Source of the DNA: Ophiura sarsii
Taxonomy: Eukaryota; Echinodermata; Ophiuroidea; Amphilepidida; Ophiuridae
Length of the DNA stretch: 64,000 bases
Reading direction: 5' to 3'
Assembly: GCA_035610835.1 (NCBI GenBank)
Contig: CM069441.1
Span: 88,175,574-88,239,573 of the forward strand
Part shown: one piece after another, positions 24,901 through 39,400 of the stretch
How positions within the stretch are numbered: position 1 is the first letter of the stretch
Layout of the letters: each line of letters opens with the position of its first letter
The notes under the pieces: generated by a model
What the model was told of the DNA's origin: nothing
Databases searched by the model: none
Seen by the model: only the letters and a program-made list of their open reading frames with translations
Translations under genes and position numbers: made by a program

Positions 24901-26986
24901 AATATTATAATCAAATGTTTATTAAATGTTAAGTTAGTTCGTATTACATTATTCACGAAACAATTGATAACCAGATGGTGCCGGACTGGGTGATTTCTTG
25001 CATTTATACACGATTTATGAACATTTGGGACATCATCATTTTTCAGAAAAATGCTCTTATTTGAGAACCACAGATCGCACAGAGGTATGCTTTGGCAATT
25101 TATCTTAGAAATACTTGTTCTTTCGAAATATGTAGAAAAAAGAATGAAAACTCAAAAAAAGTTTTGCTTCGAAGACGTGTTGTTTTTGGCCTATTATGGT
25201 ACCTTTTACTTGAAAAACTATCATTTTCACTCTATTTTCGCAGTTTTATTTGTCAATAAAGTTTCTTAAGATTACTACCATTAGGATAAAAGTACAATAC
25301 AATATTTTAAATCAAATCTAAACACAATCATGCTAGCCTTGGCCACTAAACTTTTGACGAATCATCAAAAGGGGCATTGTACTCTATGGTTAGCGGTGAT
25401 AGCTTGACGGATGAGCAGTAGATACTGTCAAAACTACAGCATACCTAAACCAGAAATGTTTTAGAAATTGAAGTTGGTTCGTATTGGGTGTATTGTAGGA
25501 ACAAGGATATGGTTACCACCGGTGTCACCTGCGGTATCCTGGACACAGGGAGGTAATCACCACGCTTCCAAGAGCCGTGTACATCTTACAGAACCGCAGA
25601 CTTGACCTGACATGCATGGGACAAACGCCATGCCGGGGGGGGGGGGGGGGGGGGGTCCCATAGAGTGTGTCAAGCGGACGTGCGCAGAAGGCGACCACTT
25701 GGTGTTAGAATCTTCGACAGATAACAAGAGGAGAATCACATGCCACGGTTTGAAGAATTACAGCGGGTGTTCACCTCCATGTATCACCACATGAATTGAA
25801 AGATCACATGAAATATCTCTCAAACAGACCCTTTTAAACCCAAACAGCTCTTCTAGAGCTACCATTACTGAAAACTAGAGAATAGTGAATTTGTGTCGGA
25901 CTTTGTCTGTATGTAATATTATAATCAAATGTTTATTAAATGTTAAGTTAGTTCGTATTACATTATTCACGAAACAATTGATAACCAGATGGTGCCGGAC
26001 TGGGTGATTTCTTGCATTTATACACGATTTATGAACATTTGGGACATCATCATTTTTCAGAAAAATGCTCTTATTTGAGAACCACAGATCGCACAGAGGT
26101 ATGCTTTGGCAATTTATCTTAGAAATACTTGTTCTTTCGAAATATGTAGAAAAAAGAATGAAAACTCAAAAAAAGTTTTGCTTCGAAGACGTGTTGTTTT
26201 TGGCCTATTATGGTACCTTTTACTTGAAAAACTATCATTTTCACTCTATTTTCGCAGTTTTATTTGTCAATAAAGTTTCTTAAGATTACTACCATTAGGA
26301 TAAAAGTACAATACAATATTTTAAATCAAATCTAAACACAATCATGCTAGCCTTGGCCACTAAACTTTTGACGAATCATCAAAAGGGGCATTGTACTCTA
26401 TGGTTAGCGGTGATAGCTTGACGGATGAGCAGTAGATACTGTCAAAACTACAGCATACCTAAACCAGAAATGTTTTAGAAATTGAAGTTGGTTCGTATTG
26501 GGTGTATTGTAGGAACAAGGATATGGTTACCACCGGTGTCACCTGCGGTATCCTGGACACAGGGAGGTAATCACCACGCTTCCAAGAGCCGTGTACATCT
26601 TACAGAACCGCAGACTTGACCTGACATGCATGGGACAAACGCCATGCCGGGGGGGGGGGGTCCCATAGAGTGTGTCAAGCGGACGTGCGCAGAAGGCGAC
26701 CACTTGGTGTTAGAATCTTCGACAGATAACAAGAGGAGAATCACATGCCACGGTTTGAAGAATTACAGCGGGTGTTCACCTCCATGTATCACCACATGAA
26801 TTGAAAGATCACATGAAATATCTCTCAAACAGACCCTTTTAAACCCAAACAGCTCTTCTAGAGCTACCATTACTGAAAACTAGAGAATAGTGAATTTGTG
26901 TCGGACTTTGTCTGTATGTAATATTATAATCAAATGTTTATTAAATGTTAAGTTAGTTCGTATTACATTATTCACGAAACAATTGA

Positions 26987-27036
26987 TAATGCATACACTA
27001 TAGTTCGCCAAAATCGATGTCAGCCCAGATGGTGCC
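26987..27036 (+). repeat. 50-bp segment defining the long unit type (first of several)
   Basis: Between GATAA and CCAGATGGTGCCGGACT, long units carry 50 extra bases beginning TGCATACACTATAGTTCG and ending with a second copy of CCAGATGGTGCCGGA. Equivalent segments lie near 28054, 29114, 30173, 34272, 36345, 37408, 39489, 41556 and 42623. The segment is present or absent as a block with no intermediate form. Whether it was gained or lost cannot be settled from this window. Confidence 0.9.
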
Positions 27037-30000
27037 GGACCAGATGGTGCCGGACTGGGTGATTTCTTGCATTTATACACGATTTATGAACATTTGGGAC
27101 ATCATCATTTTTCAGAAAAATGCTCTTATTTGAGAACCACAGATCGCACAGAGGTATGCTTTGGCAATTTATCTTAGAAATACTTGTTCTTTCGAAATAT
27201 GTAGAAAAAAGAATGAAAACTCAAAAAAAGTTTTGCTTCTAAGACGTGTTGTTTTTGGCCTATTATGGTACCTTTTACTTGAAAAACTATCATTTTCACT
27301 CTATTTTCGCAGTTTTATTTGTCAATAAAGTTTCTTAAGATTACTACCATTAGGATAAAAGTACAATACAATATTTTAAATCAAATCTAAACACAATCAT
27401 GCTAGCCTTGGCCACTAAACTTTTGACGAATCATCAAAAGGGGCATTGTACTCTATGGTTAGCGGTGATAGCTTGACGGATGAGCAGTAGATACTGTCAA
27501 AACTACAGCATACCTAAACCAGAAATGTTTTAGAAATTGAAGTTGGTTCGTATTGGGTGTATTGTAGGAACAAGGATATGGTTACCACCGGTGTCACCTG
27601 CGGTATCCTGGACACAGGGAGGTAATCACCACGCTTCCAAGAGCCGTGTACATCTTACAGAACCGCAGACTTGACCTGACATGCATGGGACAAACGCCAT
27701 GCCGGGGGGGGGGGGGGGGGGGGGGTCCCATAGAGTGTGTCAAGCGGACGTGCGCAGAAGGCGACCACTTGGTGTTAGAATCTTCGACAGATAACAAGAG
27801 GAGAATCACATGCCACGGTTTGAAGAATTACAGCGGGTGTTCACCTCCATGTATCACCACATGAATTGAAAGATCACATGAAATATCTCTCAAACAGACC
27901 CTTTTAAACCCAAACAGCTCTTCTAGAGCTACCATTACTGAAAACTAGAGAATAGTGAATTTGTGTCGGACTTTGTCTGTATGTAATATTATAATCAAAT
28001 GTTTATTAAATGTTAAGTTAGTTCGTATTACATTATTCACGAAACAATTGATAATGCATACACTATAGTTCGCCAAAATCGATGTCAGCCCAGATGGTGC
28101 CGGACCAGATGGTGCCGGACTGGGTGATTTCTTGCATTTATACACGATTTATGAACATTTGGGACATCATCATTTTTCAGAAAAATGCTCTTATTTGAGA
28201 ACCACAGATCGCACAGAGGTATGCTTTGGCAATTTATCTTAGAAATACTTGTTCTTTCGAAATATGTAGAAAAAAGAATGAAAACTCAAAAAAAGTTTTG
28301 CTTCTAAGACGTGTTGTTTTTGGCCTATTATGGTACCTTTTACTTGAAAAACTATCATTTTCACTCTATTTTCGCAGTTTTATTTGTCAATAAAGTTTCT
28401 TAAGATTACTACCATTAGGATAAAAGTACAATACAATATTTTAAATCAAATCTAAACACAATCATGCTAGCCTTGGCCACTAAACTTTTGACGAATCATC
28501 AAAAGGGGCATTGTACTCTATGGTTAGCGGTGATAGCTTGACGGATGAGCAGTAGATACTGTCAAAACTACAGCATACCTAAACCAGAAATGTTTTAGAA
28601 ATTGAAGTTGGTTCGTATTGGGTGTATTGTAGGAACAAGGATATGGTTACCACCGGTGTCACCTGCGGTATCCTGGACACAGGGAGGTAATCACCACGCT
28701 TCCAAGAGCCGTGTACATCTTACAGAACCGCAGACTTGACCTGACATGCATGGGACAAACGCCATGCCGGGGGGGGGGGGGGGGGTCCCATAGAGTGTGT
28801 CAAGCGGACGTGCGCAGAAGGCGACCACTTGGTGTTAGAATCTTCGACAGATAACAAGAGGAGAATCACATGCCACGGTTTGAAGAATTACAGCGGGTGT
28901 TCACCTCCATGTATCACCACATGAATTGAAAGATCACATGAAATATCTCTCAAACAGACCCTTTTAAACCCAAACAGCTCTTCTAGAGCTACCATTACTG
29001 AAAACTAGAGAATAGTGAATTTGTGTCGGACTTTGTCTGTATGTAATATTATAATCAAATGTTTATTAAATGTTAAGTTATTTCGTATTACATTATTCAC
29101 GAAACAATTGATAATGCATACACTATAGTTCGCCAAAATCGATGTCAGCCCAGATGGTGCCGGACCAGATGGTGCCGGACTGGGTGATTTCTTGCATTTA
29201 TACACGATTTATGAACATTTGGGACATCATCATTTTTCAGAAAAATGCTCTTATTTGAGAACCACAGATCGCACAGAGGTATGCTTTGGCAATTTATCTT
29301 AGAAATACTTGTTCTTTCGAAATATGTAGAAAAAAGAATGAAAACTCAAAAAAAGTTTTGCTTCTAAGACGTGTTGTTTTTGGCCTATTATGGTACCTTT
29401 TACTTGAAAAACTATCATTTTCACTCTATTTTCGCAGTTTTATTTGTCAATAAAGTTTCTTAAGATTACTACCATTAGGATAAAAGTACAATACAATATT
29501 TTAAATCAAATCTAAACACAATCATGCTAGCCTTGGCCACTAAACTTTTGACGAATCATCAAAAGGGGCATTGTACTCTATGGTTAGCGGTGATAGCTTG
29601 ACGGATGAGCAGTAGATACTGTCAAAACTACAGCATACCTAAACCAGAAATGTTTTAGAAATTGAAGTTGGTTCGTATTGGGTGTATTGTAGGAACAAGG
29701 ATATGGTTACCACCGGTGTCACCTGCGGTATCCTGGACACAGGGAGGTAATCACCACGCTTCCAAGAGCCGTGTACATCTTACAGAACCGCAGACTTGAC
29801 CTGACATGCATGGGACAAACGCCATGCCGGGGGGGGGGGGGGGGTCCCATAGAGTGTGTCAAGCGGACGTGCGCAGAAGGCGACCACTTGGTGTTAGAAT
29901 CTTCGACAGATAACAAGAGGAGAATCACATGCCACGGTTTGAAGAATTACAGCGGGTGTTCACCTCCATGTATCACCACATGAATTGAAAGATCACATGA

Positions 30001-33000
30001 AATATCTCTCAAACAGACCCTTTTAAACCCAAACAGCTCTTCTAGAGCTACCATTACTGAAAACTAGAGAATAGTGAATTTGTGTCGGACTTTGTCTGTA
30101 TGTAATATTATAATCAAATGTTTATTAAATGTTAAGTTAGTTCGTATTACATTATTCACGAAACAATTGATAATGCATACACTATAGTTCGCCAAAATCG
30201 ATGTCAGCCCAGATGGTGCCGGACCAGATGGTGCCGGACTGGGTGATTTCTTGCATTTATACACGATTTATGAACATTTGGGACATCATCATTTTTCAGA
30301 AAAATGCTCTTATTTGAGAACCACAGATCGCACAGAGGTATGCTTTGGCAATTTATCTTAGAAATACTTGTTCTTTCGAAATATGTAGAAAAAAGAATGA
30401 AAACTCAAAAAAAGTTTTGCTTCTAAGACGTGTTGTTTTTGGCCTATTATGGTACCTTTTACTTGAAAAACTATCATTTTCACTCTATTTTCGCAGTTTT
30501 ATTTGTCAATAAAGTTTCTTAAGATTACTACCATTAGGATAAAAGTACAATACAATATTTTAAATCAAATCTAAACACAATCATGCTAGCCTTGGCCACT
30601 AAACTTTTGACGAATCATCAAAAGGGGCATTGTACTCTATGGTTAGCGGTGATAGCTTGACGGATGAGCAGTAGATACTGTCAAAACTACAGCATACCTA
30701 AACCAGAAATGTTTTAGAAATTGAAGTTGGTTCGTATTGGGTGTATTGTAGGAACAAGGATATGGTTACCACCGGTGTCACCTGCGGTATCCTGGACACA
30801 GGGAGGTAATCACCACGCTTCCAAGAGCCGTGTACATCTTACAGAACCGCAGACTTGACCTGACATGCATGGGACAAACGCCATGCCGGGGGGGGGGGGG
30901 GGGGGGGTCCCATAGAGTGTGTCAAGCGGACGTGCGCAGAAGGCGACCACTTGGTGTTAGAATCTTCGACAGATAACAAGAGGAGAATCACATGCCACGG
31001 TTTGAAGAATTACAGCGGGTGTTCACCTCCATGTATCACCACATGAATTGAAAGATCACATGAAATATCTCTCAAACAGACCCTTTTAAACCCAAACAGC
31101 TCTTCTAGAGCTACCATTACTGAAAACTAGAGAATAGTGAATTTGTGTCGGACTTTGTCTGTATGTAATATTATAATCAAATGTTTATTAAATGTTAAGT
31201 TAGTTCGTATTACATTATTCACGAAACAATTGATAACCAGATGGTGCCGGACTGGGTGATTTCTTGCATTTATACACGATTTATGAACATTTGGGACATC
31301 ATCATTTTTCAGAAAAATGCTCTTATTTGAGAACCACAGATCGCACAGAGGTATGCTTTGGCAATTTATCTTAGAAATACTTGTTCTTTCGAAATATGTA
31401 GAAAAAAGAATGAAAACTCAAAAAAAGTTTTGCTTCTAAGACGTGTTGTTTTTGGCCTATTATGGTACCTTTTACTTGAAAAACTATCATTTTCACTCTA
31501 TTTTCGCAGTTTTATTTGTCAATAAAGTTTCTTAAGATTACTACCATTAGGATAAAAGTACAATACAATATTTTAAATCAAATCTAAACACAATCATGCT
31601 AGCCTTGGCCACTAAACTTTTGACGAATCATCAAAAGGGGCATTGTACTCTATGGTTAGCGGTGATAGCTTGACGGATGAGCAGTAGATACTGTCAAAAC
31701 TACAGCATACCTAAACCAGAAATGTTTTAGAAATTGAAGTTGGTTCGTATTGGGTGTATTGTAGGAACAAGGATATGGTTACCACCGGTGTCACCTGCGG
31801 TATCCTGGACACAGGGAGGTAATCACCACGCTTCCAAGAGCCGTGTACATCTTACAGAACCGCAGACTTGACCTGACATGCATGGGACAAACGCCATGCC
31901 GGGGGGGGGGGGGGGGGGTCCCATAGAGTGTGTCAAGCGGACGTGCGCAGAAGGCGACCACTTGGTGTTAGAATCTTCGACAGATAACAAGAGGAGAATC
32001 ACATGCCACGGTTTGAAGAATTACAGCGGGTGTTCACCTCCATGTATCACCACATGAATTGAAAGATCACATGAAATATCTCTCAAACAGACCCTTTTAA
32101 ACCCAAACAGCTCTTCTAGAGCTACCATTACTGAAAACTAGAGAATAGTGAATTTGTGTCGGACTTTGTCTGTATGTAATATTATAATCAAATGTTTATT
32201 AAATGTTAAGTTAGTTCGTATTACATTATTCACGAAACAATTGATAACCAGATGGTGCCGGACTGGGTGATTTCTTGCATTTATACACGATTTATGAACA
32301 TTTGGGACATCATCATTTTTCAGAAAAATGCTCTTATTTGAGAACCACAGATCGCACAGAGGTATGCTTTGGCAATTTATCTTAGAAATACTTGTTCTTT
32401 CGAAATATGTAGAAAAAAGAATGAAAACTCAAAAAAAGTTTTGCTTCGAAGACGTGTTGTTTTTGGCCTATTATGGTACCTTTTACTTGAAAAACTATCA
32501 TTTTCACTCTATTTTCGCAGTTTTATTTGTCAATAAAGTTTCTTAAGATTACTACCATTAGGATAAAAGTACAATACAATATTTTAAATCAAATCTAAAC
32601 ACAATCATGCTAGCCTTGGCCACTAAACTTTTGACGAATCATCAAAAGGGGCATTGTACTCTATGGTTAGCGGTGATAGCTTGACGGATGAGCAGTAGAT
32701 ACTGTCAAAACTACAGCATACCTAAACCAGAAATGTTTTAGAAATTGAAGTTGGTTCGTATTGGGTGTATTGTAGGAACAAGGATATGGTTACCACCGGT
32801 GTCACCTGCGGTATCCTGGACACAGGGAGGTAATCACCACGCTTCCAAGAGCCGTGTACATCTTACAGAACCGCAGACTTGACCTGACATGCATGGGACA
32901 AACGCCATGCCGGGGGGGGGGGGGGGGGGGGTCCCATAGAGTGTGTCAAGCGGACGTGCGCAGAAGGCGACCACTTGGTGTTAGAATCTTCGACAGATAA

Positions 33001-33457
33001 CAAGAGGAGAATCACATGCCACGGTTTGAAGAATTACAGCGGGTGTTCACCTCCATGTATCACCACATGAATTGAAAGATCACATGAAATATCTCTCAAA
33101 CAGACCCTTTTAAACCCAAACAGCTCTTCTAGAGCTACCATTACTGAAAACTAGAGAATAGTGAATTTGTGTCGGACTTTGTCTGTATGTAATATTATAA
33201 TCAAATGTTTATTAAATGTTAAGTTAGTTCGTATTACATTATTCACGAAACAATTGATAACCAGATGGTGCCGGACTGGGTGATTTCTTGCATTTATACA
33301 CGATTTATGAACATTTGGGACATCATCATTTTTCAGAAAAATGCTCTTATTTGAGAACCACAGATCGCACAGAGGTATGCTTTGGCAATTTATCTTAGAA
33401 ATACTTGTTCTTTCGAAATATGTAGAAAAAAGAATGAAAACTCAAAAAAAGTTTTGC

Positions 33458-36400
33458 TTCTAAGACGTGTTGTTTTTGGCCTATTATGGTACCTTTTACT
33501 TGAAAAACTATCATTTTCACTCTATTTTCGCAGTTTTATTTGTCAATAAAGTTTCTTAAGATTACTACCATTAGGATAAAAGTACAATACAATATTTTAA
33601 ATCAAATCTAAACACAATCATGCTAGCCTTGGCCACTAAACTTTTGACGAATCATCAAAAGGGGCATTGTACTCTATGGTTAGCGGTGATAGCTTGACGG
33701 ATGAGCAGTAGATACTGTCAAAACTACAGCATACCTAAACCAGAAATGTTTTAGAAATTGAAGTTGGTTCGTATTGGGTGTATTGTAGGAACAAGGATAT
33801 GGTTACCACCGGTGTCACCTGCGGTATCCTGGACACAGGGAGGTAATCACCACGCTTCCAAGAGCCGTGTACATCTTACAGAACCGCAGACTTGACCTGA
33901 CATGCATGGGACAAACGCCATGCCGGGGGGGGGGGGGGGGGGGTCCCATAGAGTGTGTCAAGCGGACGTGCGCAGAAGGCGACCACTTGGTGTTAGAATC
34001 TTCGACAGATAACAAGAGGAGAATCACATGCCACGGTTTGAAGAATTACAGCGGGTGTTCACCTCCATGTATCACCACATGAATTGAAAGATCACATGAA
34101 ATATCTCTCAAACAGACCCTTTTAAACCCAAACAGCTCTTCTAGAGCTACCATTACTGAAAACTAGAGAATAGTGAATTTGTGTCGGACTTTGTCTGTAT
34201 GTAATATTATAATCAAATGTTTATTAAATGTTAAGTTAGTTCGTATTACATTATTCACGAAACAATTGATAATGCATACACTATAGTTCGCCAAAATCGA
34301 TGTCAGCCCAGATGGTGCCGGACCAGATGGTGCCGGACTGGGTGATTTCTTGCATTTATACACGATTTATGAACATTTGGGACATCATCATTTTTCAGAA
34401 AAATGCTCTTATTTGAGAACCACAGATCGCACAGAGGTATGCTTTGGCAATTTATCTTAGAAATACTTGTTCTTTCGAAATATGTAGAAAAAAGAATGAA
34501 AACTCAAAAAAAGTTTTGCTTCTAAGACGTGTTGTTTTTGGCCTATTATGGTACCTTTTACTTGAAAAACTATCATTTTCACTCTATTTTCGCAGTTTTA
34601 TTTGTCAATAAAGTTTCTTAAGATTACTACCATTAGGATAAAAGTACAATACAATATTTTAAATCAAATCTAAACACAATCATGCTAGCCTTGGCCACTA
34701 AACTTTTGACGAATCATCAAAAGGGGCATTGTACTCTATGGTTAGCGGTGATAGCTTGACGGATGAGCAGTAGATACTGTCAAAACTACAGCATACCTAA
34801 ACCAGAAATGTTTTAGAAATTGAAGTTGGTTCGTATTGGGTGTATTGTAGGAACAAGGATATGGTTACCACCGGTGTCACCTGCGGTATCCTGGACACAG
34901 GGAGGTAATCACCACGCTTCCAAGAGCCGTGTACATCTTACAGAACCGCAGACTTGACCTGACATGCATGGGACAAACGCCATGCCGGGGGGGGGGGGGG
35001 GGGGGGGGGTCCCATAGAGTGTGTCAAGCGGACGTGCGCAGAAGGCGACCACTTGGTGTTAGAATCTTCGACAGATAACAAGAGGAGAATCACATGCCAC
35101 GGTTTGAAGAATTACAGCGGGTGTTCACCTCCATGTATCACCACATGAATTGAAAGATCACATGAAATATCTCTCAAACAGACCCTTTTAAACCCAAACA
35201 GCTCTTCTAGAGCTACCATTACTGAAAACTAGAGAATAGTGAATTTGTGTCGGACTTTGTCTGTATGTAATATTATAATCAAATGTTTATTAAATGTTAA
35301 GTTAGTTCGTATTACATTATTCACGAAACAATTGATAACCAGATGGTGCCGGACTGGGTGATTTCTTGCATTTATACACGATTTATGAACATTTGGGACA
35401 TCATCATTTTTCAGAAAAATGCTCTTATTTGAGAACCACAGATCGCACAGAGGTATGCTTTGGCAATTTATCTTAGAAATACTTGTTCTTTCGAAATATG
35501 TAGAAAAAAGAATGAAAACTCAAAAAAAGTTTTGCTTCGAAGACGTGTTGTTTTTGGCCTATTATGGTACCTTTTACTTGAAAAACTATCATTTTCACTC
35601 TATTTTCGCAGTTTTATTTGTCAATAAAGTTTCTTAAGATTACTACCATTAGGATAAAAGTACAATACAATATTTTAAATCAAATCTAAACACAATCATG
35701 CTAGCCTTGGCCACTAAACTTTTGACGAATCATCAAAAGGGGCATTGTACTCTATGGTTAGCGGTGATAGCTTGACGGATGAGCAGTAGATACTGTCAAA
35801 ACTACAGCATACCTAAACCAGAAATGTTTTAGAAATTGAAGTTGGTTCGTATTGGGTGTATTGTAGGAACAAGGATATGGTTACCACCGGTGTCACCTGC
35901 GGTATCCTGGACACAGGGAGGTAATCACCACGCTTCCAAGAGCCGTGTACATCTTACAGAACCGCAGACTTGACCTGACATGCATGGGACAAACGCCATG
36001 CCGGGGGGGGGGGGGGTCCCATAGAGTGTGTCAAGCGGACGTGCGCAGAAGGCGACCACTTGGTGTTAGAATCTTCGACAGATAACAAGAGGAGAATCAC
36101 ATGCCACGGTTTGAAGAATTACAGCGGGTGTTCACCTCCATGTATCACCACATGAATTGAAAGATCACATGAAATATCTCTCAAACAGACCCTTTTAAAC
36201 CCAAACAGCTCTTCTAGAGCTACCATTACTGAAAACTAGAGAATAGTGAATTTGTGTCGGACTTTGTCTGTATGTAATATTATAATCAAATGTTTATTAA
36301 ATGTTAAGTTAGTTCGTATTACATTATTCACGAAACAATTGATAATGCATACACTATAGTTCGCCAAAATCGATGTCAGCCCAGATGGTGCCGGACCAGA

Positions 36401-39400
36401 TGGTGCCGGACTGGGTGATTTCTTGCATTTATACACGATTTATGAACATTTGGGACATCATCATTTTTCAGAAAAATGCTCTTATTTGAGAACCACAGAT
36501 CGCACAGAGGTATGCTTTGGCAATTTATCTTAGAAATACTTGTTCTTTCGAAATATGTAGAAAAAAGAATGAAAACTCAAAAAAAGTTTTGCTTCGAAGA
36601 CGTGTTGTTTTTGGCCTATTATGGTACCTTTTACTTGAAAAACTATCATTTTCACTCTATTTTCGCAGTTTTATTTGTCAATAAAGTTTCTTAAGATTAC
36701 TACCATTAGGATAAAAGTACAATACAATATTTTAAATCAAATCTAAACACAATCATGCTAGCCTTGGCCACTAAACTTTTGACGAATCATCAAAAGGGGC
36801 ATTGTACTCTATGGTTAGCGGTGAGAGCTTGACGGATGAGCAGTAGATACTGTCAAAACTACAGCATACCTAAACCAGAAATGTTTTAGAAATTGAAGTT
36901 GGTTCGTATTGGGTGTATTGTAGGAACAAGGATATGGTTACCACCGGTGTCACCTGCGGTATCCTGGACACAGGGAGGTAATCATCACGCTTCCAAGAGC
37001 CGTGTACATCTTACAGAACCGCAGACTTGACCTGACATGCATGGGACAAACGCCATGCCGGGGGGGGGGGGGGGGGGGGTCCCATAGAGTGTGTCAAGCG
37101 GACGTGCGCAGAAGGCGACCACTTGGTGTTAGAATCTTCGACAGATAACAAGAGGAGAATCACATGCCACGGTTTGAAGAATTACAGCGGGTGTTCACCT
37201 CCATGTATCACCACATGAATTGAAAGATCACATGAAATATCTCTCAAACAGACCCTTTTAAACCCAAACAGCTCTTCTAGAGCTACCATTACTGAAAACT
37301 AGAGAATAGTGAATTTGTGTCGGACTTTGTCTGTATGTAATATTATAATCAAATGTTTATTAAATGTTAAGTTAGTTCGTATTACATTATTCACGAAACA
37401 ATTGATAATGCATACACTATAGTTCGCCAAAATCGATGTTAGCCCAGATGGTGCCGGACCAGATGGTGCCGGACTGGGTGATTTCTTGCATTTATACACG
37501 ATTTATGAACATTTGGGACATCATCATTTTTCAGAAAAATGCTCTTATTTGAGAACCACAGATCGCACAGAGGTATGCTTTGGCAATTTATCTTAGAAAT
37601 ACTTGTTCTTTCGAAATATGTAGAAAAAAGAATGAAAACTCAAAAAAAGTTTTGCTTCGAAGACGTGTTGTTTTTGGCCTATTATGGTACCTTTTACTTG
37701 AAAAACTATCATTTTCACTCTATTTTCGCAGTTTTATTTGTCAATAAAGTTTCTTAAGATTACTACCATTAGGATAAAAGTACAATACAATATTTTAAAT
37801 CAAATCTAAACACAATCATGCTAGCCTTGGCCACTAAACTTTTGACGAATCATCAAAAGGGGCATTGTACTCTATGGTTAGCGGTGATAGCTTGACGGAT
37901 GAGCAGTAGATACTGTCAAAACTACAGCATACCTAAACCAGAAATGTTTTAGAAATTGAAGTTGGTTCGTATTGGGTGTATTGTAGGAACAAGGATATGG
38001 TTACCACCGGTGTCACCTGCGGTATCCTGGACACAGGGAGGTAATCACCACGCTTCCAAGAGCCGTGTACATCTTACAGAACCGCAGACTTGACCTGACA
38101 TGCATGGGACAAACGCCATGCCGGGGGGGGGGGGGGGGGGGGTCCCATAGAGTGTGTCAAGCGGACGTGCGCAGAAGGCGACCACTTGGTGTTAGAATCT
38201 TCGACAGATAACAAGAGGAGAATCACATGCCACGGTTTGAAGAATTACAGCGGGTGTTCACCTCCATGTATCACCACATGAATTGAAAGATCACATGAAA
38301 TATCTCTCAAACAGACCCTTTTAAACCCAAACAGCTCTTCTAGAGCTACCATTACTGAAAACTAGAGAATAGTGAATTTGTGTCGGACTTTGTCTGTATG
38401 TAATATTATAATCAAATGTTTATTAAATGTTAAGTTAGTTCGTATTACATTATTCACGAAACAATTGATAACCAGATGGTGCCGGACTGGGTGATTTCTT
38501 GCATTTATACACGATTTATGAACATTTGGGACATCATCATTTTTCAGAAAAATGCTCTTATTTGAGAACCACAGATCGCACAGAGGTATGCTTTGGCAAT
38601 TTATCTTAGAAATACTTGTTCTTTCGAAATATGTAGAAAAAAGAATGAAAACTCAAAAAAAGTTTTGCTTCTAAGACGTGTTGTTTTTGGCCTATTATGG
38701 TACCTTTTACTTGAAAAACTATCATTTTCACTCTATTTTCGCAGTTTTATTTGTCAATAAAGTTTCTTAAGATTACTACCATTAGGATAAAAGTACAATA
38801 CAATATTTTAAATCAAATCTAAACACAATCATGCTAGCCTTGGCCACTAAACTTTTGACGAATCATCAAAAGGGGCATTGTACTCTATGGTTAGCGGTGA
38901 TAGCTTGACGGATGAGCAGTAGATACTGTCAAAACTACAGCATACCTAAACCAGAAATGTTTTAGAAATTGAAGTTGGTTCGTATTGGGTGTATTGTAGG
39001 AACAAGGATATGGTTACCACCGGTGTCACCTGCGGTATCCTGGACACAGGGAGGTAATCACCACGCTTCCAAGAGCCGTGTACATCTTACAGAACCGCAG
39101 ACTTGACCTGACATGCATGGGACAAACGCCATGCCGGGGGGGGGGGGGGGGGGGGGGGGGTCCCATAGAGTGTGTCAAGCGGACGTGCGCAGAAGGCGAC
39201 CACTTGGTGTTAGAATCTTCGACAGATAACAAGAGGAGAATCACATGCCACGGTTTGAAGAATTACAGCGGGTGTTCACCTCCATGTATCACCACATGAA
39301 TTGAAAGATCACATGAAATATCTCTCAAACAGACCCTTTTAAACCCAAACAGCTCTTCTAGAGCTACCATTACTGAAAACTAGAGAATAGTGAATTTGTG